DNA of 64,000 bases, taken from assembly GCF_027172205.1 (NCBI RefSeq), contig NC_070606.1:99086534-99150533 (forward strand), in the 5' to 3' direction. A program made the position numbers and the translations under genes. The stretch's first letter is position 1. Every line of letters starts with the position of its first letter. The DNA comes from Podarcis raffonei. Its lineage: Eukaryota; Chordata; Lepidosauria; Squamata; Lacertidae. A model generated the notes under the pieces. The model was not told the origin of the DNA, made no database searches, and was given only the letters and a program-made list of their open reading frames with translations. Below are positions 1-21,589 of the stretch, piece by piece.

Positions 1-222
1 CAGGTGCAAGTAGATAAATAGGGACCGCTTACTAGCGGGAAGGTAAACGGCGTTTCCGTGTGCAGCTCTGGCTCACCAAAGCAGTGATGTCACGCTGGCC
101 ACGTGACCCGGAAGTGTCTCCGGACAGCGCTGGCCCCCGGCCTCTTGAGTGAGATGGGCGCACAACCCTAGAGTCTGTCAAGACTGGCCCGTACGGACAG
201 GGGTACCTTTACCTTTACCTTT
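1..222 (+). repeat. tRNA-derived SINE (Sauria/Squam1 type), 3' part, cut by window edge
   Basis: The window opens inside a SINE body, at the GTGCAAGTAGATAAATAGGG block. It continues through the GTGACCCGGAAG block and the AGTCTGTCAAGACTGG region to a (CCTTTA)n tail. The same blocks occur in the fuller copies near 27.6 and 57.8 kb. It belongs to the subfamily with CTTGAGTGAGATGGGCGCAC near the 3' end. The tRNA-like head lies outside the window. Confidence 0.85.
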
Positions 223-529
223 AGGATGCCACAAGATTCTTTGTTGCGTTTCCTGCGAGAGAGGAACAGAGCTCCAGCCCCTCTGTAAGTGGTTAACCTT
301 ATCATGGTTACCAGGGGGTAAGAGGTTGCTCGTGAAGAGAGGATTTCACAAATTAATACATGTGGACTGGTTTTTATTTCTGTATGGTTCAGCTGACCAT
401 GCCTTGGTATTCAGAGTGGAAGGGAAGCAGGGTCACTCTGTCATCTTGAAGTTACAACTTTTGTCATCTGTGAGATAGCATTTGACTGATACGTGTGGAT
501 ACACCAGAACCCACTCGGTCAGGTTAGGA
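223..529. other. BCL6 downstream flank, nothing recognised
   Basis: No exon, RNA gene or clear repeat is visible. Open frames here are short and not protein-like. Confidence 0.5.
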
Positions 530-778
530 CAGGGGTCAGCAAACTTTTTCAGCAGGGGGCCGGTCCACTGTCCCTCAGACCTTGTGGGGGGCCAGACTAT
601 ATTTGGGGGGGGGAATGAACAAATCCCTATGCCCCACAAATAACCCAGAGATGCATTTTAAATAAAAGGACACATTCTACTCATGTAAAAACACACTGAT
701 TCCCGGACCGTCCACGGGCCGGATTGAGAAGGTGATTGGACCAGATCCGGCTCCTGAACCTTAGTTTGCCTACCGATG
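530..778 (+). mobile_element. non-autonomous hAT element with perfect 8-bp target duplication
   Basis: Starts CAGGGGTCAGCAAAC and ends GTTTGCCTACCGATG, imperfect terminal inverted repeats. It is flanked by GGTTAGGA at 522-529 and again at 779-786; an exact 8-bp duplication is the hAT signature. There is no transposase frame. The same family, in the other orientation, sits at 56209-56457. Confidence 0.88.
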
Positions 779-1030
779 GGTTAGGAGGAATCACTTCCAA
801 GACTTGTCCCTGCATCTTCCACTTCCCATCAGCTCCAGGCAACATGAGAGGCCAAAGTTGAATGGTCTTGCTGTCTGGGAATGGGTGAGAGTTTGAATTC
901 TGGGGACCAGGAGGGCACCAGGTTGAGGAAGGCTGAATTGGACCTTGAACTGGCACAAAGGGATGCCTTCTCAAGAAACAGCTACTGGGGCGGGTAGGAA
1001 GGAAAAGAAACACACCACACAGCTTTGCTC
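779..1030. other. immediate 3' flank of BCL6
   Basis: Non-coding. About 882-960 resembles a short interspersed repeat seen elsewhere with the words GGGCACCAGGTTG and CTACAACTCCCATCA. The G/T-rich stretch read on the minus strand at about 995-1020 fits a downstream element for BCL6 cleavage. Confidence 0.5.
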
Positions 1031-1048
1031 ATGGTTGCTTTCTGCCGT

Positions 1049-1054
1049 TTTATT
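1049..1054 (-). terminator. BCL6: candidate BCL6 poly(A) signal AATAAA
   Basis: The minus strand reads AATAAA, then about 20 bases later CA, then a G/T-rich run (TGTGTGGTGTG). This is the normal order of hexamer, cleavage site and downstream element. Confidence 0.65.
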
Positions 1055-1370
1055 TTTGAATTTGTACAGCTATATTTTACAGAACGCATTAATGCAGTTT
1101 GACACACCCCCAGACCCTGTCACCCGAGATTGACTGATTGTAACACAAGTGTATAAAATGAGACCAAATTATTATTATCTTTAAAAAAACAACAACACCT
1201 GACATTCTCCATCAAGAGTCTGCAACGACCCCCTTTATAGCGACACCGTACCTCAAAACTGGGCTCTAATTTAGTCGAAAAGAAAGGCACTGTGAGAAAA
1301 CGCAAAAAAAAAGAGAAATAAAAATAAAACCCCAAACGAACATTGTACATATATACAGACTGGGGGAAAG

Positions 1371-1372
1371 GA

Positions 1373-1420
<48 letters not shown>

Positions 1421-1421
1421 A
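1371..1421. repeat. (AAAG)n microsatellite in the 3' UTR
   Basis: A run of about 12 GAAA units with an interruption at the right end. In the mRNA this is a (CUUU)n pyrimidine tract. Confidence 0.95.
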
Positions 1422-1683
1422 GGAAAACAGAACACAAAATTACATTTTTTAAATTATTTTAAATTCCTTCTGCAGCTTTGTTGGTTTAATACACACTCTT
1501 TTTTTGTAAATTGTAAACCTTCACTTGCAAAAAATACAAATACACACTCAATGCTCTTAGACAAAATATTTTCTCACTAATACAGATGCAATACTTTTAA
1601 AATATCTTGTTAAGTGCTTTGTCACAATAAAGACTCCCAGATCAGCCATCCGCCTGCAGAGGCCTAGCAGGAGACTTTAATGC

Positions 1684-1684
<1 letters not shown>

Positions 1685-1723
<39 letters not shown>
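1685..1723. repeat. (TA)n(TG)n microsatellite in the 3' UTR
   Basis: A short TA run is followed by about 14 TG units. Confidence 0.95.
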
Positions 1724-1726
<3 letters not shown>

Positions 1727-2098
1727 CATTTAATATCTCTTTTTTAAAGGTTTATATTTTTTATATATTTATATTTATATATATATTCATATATTTACAA
1801 CTCTGCCATAGATTCCATCACCTTTGGTTAAAAAGTTAAAGCCCTCTCCACTCTGATAGCATATACAATCTCCCCGCCCGCCGCCACCCCGCTCTCTCGT
1901 TAAAAAACACACAATTTCATTTGCAAAAAAAAGGAAAAAGAAGAAAGAAATAACAATTTGTTCCCATGAAACGATCTACATTCCTCGTCTCCCGGCTGCA
2001 AAAGGATCAGGCCTTTTGCAGCGCAGACTTTTAAAAGACGGGGCTTCTTCACCCCCAGCTTCAAAACCCAAACTCTCTTGCACGTAAACACACACGTG

Positions 2099-2188
2099 CA
2101 CACACACACACATACACACAAAATGTCGATCTAGCTATATATATATATAGATATATATAGAGAGATATATAGATATATATATATATAC
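2099..2188. repeat. (CA)n and (TA)n/GATATA tract in the 3' UTR
   Basis: CA repeats near 2099-2120 are followed by TA runs broken by GATATA and GAGATA words to 2188. The TA runs are self-complementary. Confidence 0.9.
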
Positions 2189-2453
2189 TTTTTTGAAAAT
2201 TCACATAATTGGGAAGCAGGAAAAAACAAAAAGGAAATGTAAAACCCGTGTCATTATACTAGTTCTCTCTTCCTCCTTTGCAACTGCACTCCAGGCTTCG
2301 AGAGGCACTCCATTGTGTGACAATAAAGAATAATAAAGTTTTTGTCCCGTCCCCCCACTAAAGTGTTACAAGTTTCCTTTGGACATCGCCCCCACTGCCC
2401 TTCCTCCTCCTCCTAAGCCAGACCCTCTTTTCCCGAGAAACAGGTTTCTTCCT

Positions 2454-13464
<11,011 letters not shown>

Positions 13465-13594
13465 TTATTACGAGCATTGCAAAGAGGTCCTGGCTGCAGG
13501 TGGTCCTAGGCGGAGATCTATGGGGTCAGGAGGGCTTTTTATTTCAGCAGTGAGCTCATCTATAGAACACACGCCTGAGGCTCTAGTCAAGACT

Positions 13595-13665
13595 TCCTCA
13601 ACCTGGGGCCCTCGAGAAGTTTCGCACTACAACTCCAATCAGCCCCATACACTCCAAACACATGG
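13595..13665. repeat. short interspersed repeat with CTACAACTCC
   Basis: CTCAACCTGGGGCCCTCGAG and CACTACAACTCCAATCAGCC recur in variant form near 26560, 27535, 28735 and 63400. Probably a short DNA-transposon-derived repeat; not classified. Confidence 0.45.
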
Positions 13666-14157
13666 TTAGGCCTGTTTGACTCCCACTTCAAAGCTGTTGT
13701 GAAGGAGCAGCAGCCTGTAGAGAAACAGGCCTGCTAGATATTACCAGCAGTGCATGGGACCTTAAAGTAGAGCCTCCATAGCCAGAGAGAGTGTACCTCT
13801 AACATAGATCGCAAGTGAACTGGTGGAACTGCAACCCACCTCCATGCCCTGCTTATAAGCTCTCAAAAGCAACTGGAAAGTGAAGCTTTAGCTGGTTGGG
13901 ACTGGCCTGATCTAGAGAAGGCCATCCCAAACTGGAAAGATGCTATGCCAGGCCGGCAGTGACTGGGAGCTGAACGTTTTCACTGGTGAAAATTCCTTAG
14001 AGTGGATTTTTTCTGCCTAAGGAGGATTGTCAGCTTATTTCATCTGCCCCAGAAATTTCTTCAAAGGCTCGTTTTGAATTTTAGGGGCGGAGGGCTGAAT
14101 GCTGGCGATTGTCCCCGTTGCCTTTTAATTGCACTTTGAAACTATCTTTTAAAATTC
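13666..14157. other. BCL6 intron 2 sequence, nothing recognised
   Basis: No exon-like frame or identified repeat. Confidence 0.45.
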
Positions 14158-14704
14158 TTTCAAAGTGTATCATGGCGGGTCTTACTTGCAGTTTCTGGTT
14201 TTGACTGTGTGAAAGCTGCTCTGAGGCCTCAGGGGGGTCACAAACATGGCCAAGCATTTAAGGTAAACCAAAACACCAAGAAGTAGAGACCACAAAGTAC
14301 CGTATTTTTTGCTCTATAAGACTCACTTTTTCCCTCCTAAAAAGTAAGGGGAAATGTGTGTGCGTCTTATGGGGCGAATGCAGGCTGCGCAGCTATCCCA
14401 GAAGCCAGAACAGCAAGAGGGATTGCTGCTTTCACTGTACAACGATCCCTCTTGCTGTTCTGGCTTCTGAGATTCAGAATTTCCCCCCCCTGTTTTCCTC
14501 CTCCAAAAACTAGGTGCGTCTTGTGGTCTGGTGTGTCTTATAGAGCAAAAAATATGGTATTTCAAAGTGTATCATGGTGGGTCTTATTTGCCGTTTCTGG
14601 TTTTGACTCTGCAAAAGCTGCTCTGAGGCCCCAGAGGGGGGTCACAAACATGGCCAAGAAATTTAAGAAAAACCAAAACACCAAGAAGTAGAGACCGCAA
14701 AGTA
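14158..14704 (+). repeat. 142-bp tandem duplication separated by a MITE
   Basis: 14158-14299 and 14560-14704 are direct copies, both from TTTCAAAGTGTATCATGG to AAGTAGAGACC(A/G)CAAAGTA, with scattered substitutions and a few small gaps. The MITE at 14300-14557 lies exactly between them. Confidence 0.9.
14300..14557 (+). mobile_element. TA-flanked hairpin MITE (CCGTATTTTT family)
   Basis: Same length and ends as the 4258 copy. Internal arms ATCCCAGAAGCCAGAACAGC... pair over 29 bases with one mismatch. Flanked by TA at 14298-14299 and 14558-14559. Confidence 0.87.
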
Positions 14705-15040
14705 ATTCCCTCCCAAAGAGGGGCAGGTGGAAGGAAGCCTTCGACACCCGACTGCGGGAGCGCAGCCACCACGAAACCCACCCACTCGGTTCCCATCAGC
14801 AAAGTAGGGAGGACGCCACTTGTGTTTTTATTTCCTTAAATCAAGCCAGACGCCCTCCTGGAAAACGCTTCCAGCTGAGACAGCTGCAATATTCCATTCG
14901 ACACACTTGAAAGAAAGAGGCATGCAATTACGGAGCCGTACCTCCAGCTTCAATTCACAGTCGAAGGGTTTCTTTCAGACCTGCGCAGACAAAACACAAA
15001 AACACAAAGAACCTTGTAAGTATATATATATATATATAAG

Positions 15041-15145
15041 CAGAGCCTGCATGATTGAGCCAGTGGCCCATTTAGTCCAGCATTCTGTTCTTACAGTGGT
15101 CAGCCGGATTCCCCAACAGGAAAACCACAAGCATTCATATAATTA
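15041..15145 (-). mobile_element. CR1 LINE fragment
   Basis: GGCCCATTTAGTCCAGCATT and CTTACAGTGGTCAGCC match the reversed CR1 end. Confidence 0.7.
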
Positions 15146-15310
15146 TCATTCATTGTATTTAAATTCCGCCTTTCTCCTAAGCTGGGATTCAAGGCGGCTC
15201 CGGACATTTAAAAACAACATTATAAAATGCAAAGTAATGAATGCAAACTGGTTAAAAACAATAATTAAAATACACCAGGACACATGGAGAACCAGCAATT
15301 AAAACTACAG
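15146..15310 (-). repeat. LINE 3' end-like sequence
   Basis: AAATTCCGCCTTTCTCCTAA and TTCAAGGCGGCTCC resemble the reversed 3' ends of L2/CR1-type LINEs. The family is uncertain. Confidence 0.45.
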
Positions 15311-15429
15311 TTTGCCCCGGCAGCAGTCCAGCGGTCAGCAATGTCTGCACCTTCGTCTCCAAAGGCCTTTCTGAAACCAGGAGGATAACAAAGAGGGAGC
15401 CAGGCTGACCTCTCTTGGGAGTGAATTCG

Positions 15430-15520
15430 TAGGATCATAGAGTTGGAGGGACCCCAAGGAATCTCCTTCCTTGTAATCATAGAGTTGGAAGGGACCCAAA
15501 GCACAGCCAGTGCCACAATA
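15430..15520 (-). mobile_element. two short CR1 3' ends in tandem
   Basis: ATCATAGAGTTGGAGGGACC and, 50 bases on, ATCATAGAGTTGGAAGGGAC are two reversed CR1 termini. They may be two insertions or a small duplication. Confidence 0.7.
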
Positions 15521-15794
15521 TGGGAGCAGCCACAGAAAAGGCTCTGTCTAGGTAATCACCAGCTGTGCTTCGGATGTTTGATGAGACTAAGGGAACTCAG
15601 CGAGACCGAGGGAAGATGCTCGCCCAGGGATCTCAGCATCTTGGGCTGGTTCATAATGGGAGATGTGATCTTTCAGGTAGCTTGGACACTTTGAATTGTG
15701 CCCAGAAACAGATCAGTAGGGAGTGAAGTCATTTTAACACGGGAGTGACATGTTCCCTTTGTCTGGCAACATTCAGCAGTCTGGAATTGCGGTC

Positions 15795-15905
15795 AACAAC
15801 AACAACAACAACAACAATTATATGCTGCCCATCTGACTGGGTTGTCCCTGGCCACTCTGGGTGGCTCCTAACAAAATATTAAAAACAAAATAAAACTACA
15901 GTGCT
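15795..15905 (-). mobile_element. L2-like LINE 3' end with (CAA)n
   Basis: A (CAA)n run precedes CCATCTGACTGGGTTGTCCC and CCACTCTGGGTGGCTCC, the reversed L2-like 3' end. Confidence 0.7.
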
Positions 15906-16210
15906 AGCCAGGTATTAACATGACAGGGACCCAAGTGGTCAATGCTTTTTTTATATAGTACAGTGTGAAAGTTATAACTCCATTGAAGATGCTCAGTGCA
16001 TGACCAGTAGTTTTCTTTCACCTACTCCGCCCCAAAGGTCTTACAAAGGCACTTGGGCCACAGAATCAGGGTGGGGTTTGTCAGAGCAGCAACAAAACCC
16101 AACACACCGGCAAAGCTCCCTTCCATGACCCTTTTCCAAACGTCACAAGCCACACAACAGATGTGTGGTTGTTGTTTTTTTAAAAAAATTAATAGAGGTG
16201 TTGGGCTCTT
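15906..16210. other. BCL6 intron 2 sequence, nothing recognised
   Basis: No gene or clear repeat. Confidence 0.4.
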
Positions 16211-16211
16211 A

Positions 16212-16310
16212 CACAAAAAGCACAGAAGAATCTTGTGGCACCACAAATTTATCATGGCATAAAGCTCCCATGGACTCGAGCCTATGTCGTCAGATACCCG
16301 TTGCGAAATC
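16212..16310 (-). mobile_element. Penelope-like element 3' tail
   Basis: AGAATCTTGTGGCACCACAA and CCATGGACTCGAGCCTATGT form the reversed, very common reptile repeat tail (GACATAGGCTCGAGTCC..., then GTGGTGCCACAAG). A tail of the same style follows a GIY-YIG frame at 45929-46500, which supports a Penelope assignment. Confidence 0.6.
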
Positions 16311-16639
16311 TTAGGTGGACGGTATCTAAAAGGAGAATATCAAAAGGTGGGAGTTGAATGGCAATGGAATGCAAAGATTACAGTTGGTGAAGATTACAGT
16401 TTAAATATAGTTTTGCTGCAACAGATGCAGTTTGCACCTCGAAAGCCTCTCCCGATTCAGATGGGACAGAGAGATGGAGCCGAGTGCGAACCATATATTG
16501 ATGACACTTCACTCCAGACCTCCTGATGACAACTCCCAGATGTCAAGACAGCAAAGGGGATAAAATGTGGGACCCTGTGGGAAACCATAGGGCAATTCCT
16601 GTGGTGCCAACAATAGCTTCCCATCAATAGTCCTCTTCA

Positions 16640-16845
16640 AATATCTCAAGGGCTGTCACATGGGAGATGGAGCAAGACTGTTTTCTGCGGACTAATTTGG
16701 AAGGTGGTGGACTCTCCTTCCTTGGAGACTGTTAAGCAGAGGTCGGATGGCCATCTGTCATGTAAATTGCATCCAGCTGATATCCCTGCATTGCAGGGGG
16801 TTGGACTAGATGACCCTTGAGGGTCCCTACAATTCTCTGATCTGC
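16640..16845 (+). mobile_element. CR1 LINE 3' end
   Basis: GTGGTGGACTCTCCTTCCTT, GGCCATCTGTCATG and GCATTGCAGGGGGTTGGACT are the classic sense CR1 3' region. Confidence 0.85.
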
Positions 16846-17329
16846 AGGGATGGGAATGGAGGTGGAACCAAAAGCATCCCACACGTTATTATTTTTTAAT
16901 GCCACAGTTCTTTCTTTTAAATCGAGCTGGGGACAGATCTCCTGTCTTCCCAGCGTTGCATTTTGAAATCTCAATAAAAACCACACTGTAAAAAAAAATA
17001 AATCTCTGTTATGTGGCTCTTGTGATCTGGCCCATAAAAACACTCCCACACCCATGAAGGAAAAACAGTGTGGGACGTGTGGCGCTGAATTGCAGTGCAG
17101 CATCTAATTGCCAGCGTAAAAAAAATGTGTGCCATTACGATTCCATTTCGGAGACATGAAAGGGAGAACAGCCCCTCCACAAAGCCGCCTGGAATCTTGC
17201 ATAATTGCCGCTTCAGATTTTGAAGGCTCAGGGGAGAGCCTCTCTTGACACAGCTCGTCTCAAGCCATCAAGCTTGAAGAGGGAGTGCCAGGGGCGCGTT
17301 ACGGCTGTGGCGGTTGTGATGACACAAGA
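16846..17329. other. BCL6 intron 2 sequence, nothing recognised
   Basis: No gene or assigned repeat. Confidence 0.4.
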
Positions 17330-18180
17330 CGCAGGGAGCTACCGGCAGCTAGAACAGGCGTGCCAGCGCCTAACATTTGGGCTCATTAGCTACCAGACCA
17401 AATCCAAGGTGTTACTCTTGGGAGCAGTTTACCTGTGAGATTGCTTCATCCCAGATGTGCCCACTTGATCTCTTCAATCAGTAGAACGGGCAGCCCAGGT
17501 GCCAAATCACATCTGTTCTGCGTGTGTAAGAACTCAATGTTTGAGTGTGACAGTGCATATACTTTGGAACTCCCTGCCTATTGATATCAGTGTATTGATC
17601 TTGTTTAGACAAGCCTATCCTGATGCTTAGAAACTTGATGCGAGTTTTAACCTGTTTCAGTATTTTAACTTTTTGTAACTGTTTTCGATGGTGCTGGAGA
17701 AGACTCTTGAGAGTCCCATGGACTGCAAGAAGATCAAACGCATCCATTCTTAAGGAAATCAGCCCTGAGTGCTCACTGGAAGGACAGATTGTGAAGCTGA
17801 GGCTCCAAGACTTTGGACACCTCATGAGAAGAGAAGACTCCCTGGAGAAGACACTGATGCTGGGAAAGATGGAGGGCACAAGGAGAAGGGGGCGACAGAG
17901 GACGAGATGTTTGGATAGTGTTTTCAAGGTTACCAGCATGAGTTTGACCAAACTGCGGGAGGTAGTGGAGGACAGAGGTGCCTGGCGTGCTCTGGTCCAT
18001 GGGGTCACGAAGAATCGGACACAACTAAACGACTAAACAACAACAACAACTGTTTTCGAGATATAGTGGTAATTTTTTCTTGATTTTCCCGTTTTAGCTT
18101 TTCCGTAAACTGCTCTGAGGATTTTTTTTAAATGATTTTTAAACCCATCAAGCATTGTATAAATTCCATGAAATAAATAA
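17330..18180 (+). mobile_element. L2/CR1-like LINE remnant split by a BovB insertion
   Basis: A short frame LTFGLISYQTKSKVLLLGAV and later TTTGGAACTCCCTGCC, then TTAACTTTTTGTAACTG, resemble the LINE C-terminal and 3' regions. After the BovB insert it resumes near 18060 and ends in AAATAAATAAATG. Confidence 0.5.
17689..18047 (+). mobile_element. BovB (RTE clade) LINE, 3' end, with 12-bp target duplication
   Basis: The 3' part reads CTGGTCCATGGGGTCACGAA and GAATCGGACACAACTAAACG, the hallmark BovB end, and finishes in (CAA)n. It is flanked by AACTGTTTTCGA at 17677-17688 and 18048-18059. It is 5'-truncated and holds only the last part of the ORF. BovB is the known partner LINE of Sauria-type SINEs, which share this 3' end. 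Confidence 0.92.
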
Positions 18181-19700
18181 ATGAACAGCAACAAAAGCAA
18201 GAGGGCCAATTGCTCTGCCTCCAGATTCCTGCGCTCAAGCGGGAAAACTTTTGATATTTTTAAAAATCAATGTTTTTATTAGGAATTTTTAAAACAAATA
18301 ACGAGTCTAGTCTAGCGAAAACATCAATCATGTTGCAAAAAGATTCGCCACAACTGCAAAAAAATATTGCATAGGAGCTGATAAGGTATTTTGGACACGG
18401 TTTGCGGAAGACTAAACAATAAAATCTTGCTGGGGGCCTGCAAAGTTTAGCAACTCCTGCAAAGTTGGCAGAAGTGAACTCACGCCTTATGAACGGTACC
18501 CCATGAACATGCTAGCACCCTTTCCGAACCCCTCATTTCTCTTTCAGCTTCTAAAGGGAACCACCCCCCTTTCCTGCTCATAGCCTACTCCTGCTTTGCT
18601 AAAATGTGCAAAACTTTGCTCCAGTCGCCCATCCATATGTCCTCATCACTACCTGTTTGTGGACAACCCAGAGGCGTCTTGGGTTTTCTTGATCTCTCGA
18701 CCAGAGTTTCCACTTTTAATAGTTGGGTTGTTTTCTGAGATTGTTTTATAGTGCGTTTTAATTACGGGTGATATAATGTTTGTGTAATTGGCGGCCTCAC
18801 TTTGTAAACCACTCAGAAGCCTATTTGGGCATGAAACGATATATGAATTAAATTATCGTCATCATCTGGTTGGCAGCTGCGGGACAAAAGGCTACTGGCC
18901 TCAATAAGCCTTCTGTTCTGATTTGCAGATCTTTCTTCTTTCCCCCCTTGCTTAAATCAGCTGCACCAAAGGCTGGGGCAGGTCACAAACTCCCAGTTAT
19001 ATACCCATTCAGATGTTTGTCAGAGCTTCTTGTTAAAAGCCATCAAGGGAAGCTGTGATTCACTAGTTAGAGATTGGAACTATATTTTGCTATTTCTGAC
19101 CAGCCTGTTTCCTATACCAAAAGGAAGAAGAGAAAGCACGTTGACCATCAACATATCAGATCTCACTTTCAGATGCAGAGAGAGCCCTTTCTGTGCATCT
19201 CCAACTCAGCTGCCATTCTCCGCTTTAAAACAAAAACTGCTACGCTAAAATTAATCATCATCACGCTTGCCTTCGTCAGAAAGTTTCACACTAAACTTGT
19301 AAGCACTTTTCTCTCCGCAAGAGAGCAGCCTTGCATGAGAAATACAACCAAGTCCCTTCTTGCAGTTCCTTTTATTGAAGGAATTTAGATCACAAGCCAG
19401 CCTTGCAATCATTGACCAGCTACCCACTTATACAGCTGGCACAACAGAATGGCTACACACAGAATGGAAAGCTACCGGATCCAATCATCCAATCGCCTGC
19501 CTTCCTGCTCCACACAATCTCCCGGCCTTCCCTAAGCCACAAATCTTTACACCAACAGAAGCTGGCCCAATAAAAGATAAGACATCAAGATCTCCCAAAG
19601 CTTCGGGGAAAGAGGATAAAAAAACGCTCATGCAATTTCTCACCATGCGCAAGAGAAATCCAGACTCCTATAGGGAAATCGTAGGACTGTGTCCACAATT
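18181..19700. other. BCL6 intron 2 sequence, mostly unassigned
   Basis: Includes A/T-rich LINE-tail-like sequence near 18240-18310. No convincing exon or RNA gene. Confidence 0.4.
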
Positions 19701-19704
19701 TAAG

Positions 19705-20672
19705 AAGGATGTTGACATGCTGGAATGTAGGGTGACCAAGATGATCAAGGGTCTGGAAACCAAGCCTGATGAGGAACGGTTGAGGGAGTTGGGGATGAGG
19801 GAGTTGAGACTACGAGGAGAAAAGATAGCCGCCTTCAAATATCTGAAGGGCTGCCACATCATAATAATATTTTTTTATTTATACCCCGCCCTTCCGGGTT
19901 CAAAAACCGGGCTCAGGGCGGCTAACAACAAATTTAAAACACTTAATTATAAAAGCAGCATAAAAGACAGTATAGAAACATGAATAACAATAAAATTCAA
20001 AAATCAGTTTAGGGGAAATAAGCATTAGATAATCCCCAGGGCTAGCTGGCTGAATTGGTCCTGCTTGGGCCAGCAAGGAGGCCAGGGGAGAATTAGCTGT
20101 GGGATCTCAGAGCTTCATAAAAGGGGAGGAGGAGGGAAGGGAAGGGAAATAAAAGATGAGGCTGAATTCAAATTAAAGGCCAGACGGAATAGCTCTGTCT
20201 TACAGGCCTGACGGAAGGAGGTTAAATCCTGAAGGGCCCTGGTCTCATGGGACAGAACATTCCACCAGGTCGGAGCCATCACTGTAAAGGCCCTGGCCCT
20301 GGTGGAGGATAGTCTGACTTCCTTAGGGCCCGGGACCTCTAAACTATGGTTATTCATGGACCTTAAGGTCCTCTGTGGGGCAGACCAGGAGAGGCGGTCC
20401 TGTAGATACGGTCCCATAGATATGAAAGGCAGAGCAGGAGCCAAACCAATGCATTCAAGTTACAAGTCCGGAGATTCCAACTAAACATTGGGAAGAGCTT
20501 TCTGAGACATCGGAACGGAATTCCTCAGAAGGCTGTGGACTCTCCTTCCTTGGAGGTTTTCAAGCAGAGGTTGCATGGCCATCTGTCATGGATTCTCTGG
20601 CTGTGGTTCCTGCATTGCAGCAGGGTCAGACTAGATGACACCTGGTGTCTCTTCCAACTCACCCTTCATTGT
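19705..20672 (+). mobile_element. CR1 LINE split by an L2-like LINE
   Basis: The left part (19705-19858) has GGTCTGGAAACCAAGCCTGA and GAGGAACGGTTGAGGGAGTT. The right part (from about 20440) resumes with CCAATGCATTCAAGTTACAA and ends in the CR1 3' terminus (GTGTCTCTTCCAACTC). Between them lies a minus-strand L2-like element. Confidence 0.85.
19860..20430 (-). mobile_element. L2-like LINE 3' end inserted in CR1
   Basis: Reversed, it encodes RTLRSMNNHSLEVPGPKEVR, then ARAFTVMAPTWWNVL and a FRQACKTELFRLAF block, the C-terminal region of L2/CR1-type LINE proteins. It ends in GCCGCCCTGAGCCCGG and an AT-rich tail. Confidence 0.8.
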
Positions 20673-20719
20673 CCCACTTTTTGAAGGCAGCATCACCTCT
20701 GCTGCATTTGGGTTCTTTT

Positions 20720-20775
20720 TCATAGAATTGGAAGGGACCCAAAAGGTCACTGGGTTCAAGGCCTTGCAGGGAAGG
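20720..20775 (-). mobile_element. CR1 3' end, very short
   Basis: CATAGAATTGGAAGGGACCC is a reversed CR1 terminus. Confidence 0.65.
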
Positions 20776-21310
20776 AATTTTTAACTGCATTCCGTACTGT
20801 TTCATTTCAGTTGCAAGGCAGGCCCTCGCCAAAAAAGGTGGCTTTTATTTTTAAAGTATATTTCTTATGCTTCAGCACCACCACTGCTTGGAAAAAATTT
20901 CATACATCATTTCTGAATTGTGTTAATTGTTTTGATGGATTTGCTGTCACCGTTTGCTTTGTCTATATGCTGTTCGGCTTGATAGTTCAGCGGCTACAAT
21001 GTGTTGTTGTTCCTTAATGCTACTGCGATCCTTCTGAGCTGCCTTTTTGCCCAACATTTGTTTCTGGGAAAGCAAAATGCAAATGCCAAAGCAAATCCGA
21101 AGGGAACCTGGTATCCCTCAGAAGGAACCCAGCCACAGTTGTGAGGCTCCCCCTACCCCCCGGGAGCAGATCTGCAATGGCAAACAAGCCTCCCAGAAGG
21201 ACAACTTATAGGCCCTCTGCATAACGTGGCCATAGGAGTAGCAGGTGCTCTCCTCTCTCTGCTCTCGGCTCGCCCAAGGCGATGCTGAAATCCTAAAGTT
21301 CTGGCAAACG
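20776..21310. other. BCL6 intron 2 sequence, nothing recognised
   Basis: No gene or assigned repeat. Confidence 0.4.
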
Positions 21311-21317
21311 CAGGAAG

Positions 21318-21478
21318 ATAGGAAACTGCTTTAGATAGAGCCATAGTGCTGGTCTGACTAGCTCAGCATTTCCCACACTGACTGGCAGCATCTTCTCTCC
21401 AGGGTTTCAAGGCAGATATCCCAGGGATGGAAGGAGACCTTCTTTCTGCTTGCTGCTCCGTCACTGAGCTATGGCTGT
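21318..21478 (-). repeat. tRNA-Ala-derived SINE
   Basis: AGGAAACTGCTTTAGATAGA, CTGACTGGCAGCATC and the reversed head CACTGAGCTATGG match the 9418 copy. Confidence 0.72.
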
Positions 21479-21589
21479 TCCAACATTAGAAACTCAGGTA
21501 TATAACCTAGGCGCCGAATGGCACCTTGAATCTAGATTGCGGTTGCCAACACAGAATGTCCGTTTGCCCAGGGGTTGGACTAAATGGCC

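Larger units (their letters stand above)
1031..2453 (-). other. BCL6: BCL6 3' UTR (predicted extent)
   Basis: Runs from the TGA at 2454-2456 to the likely cleavage site about 20 bases beyond the AATAAA at 1054-1049. It is about 1.4 kb, AT-rich, and interrupted by several microsatellites: (AAAG)n, (TG)n, (CA)n and (TA)n blocks. The exact 3' end is inferred from the signal and a G/T-rich downstream element; no transcript data were available. Confidence 0.7.

Noticed and set aside
17623-18036. 137-codon frame as a host gene
   Set aside because: It lies in a BovB LINE end with target duplications.
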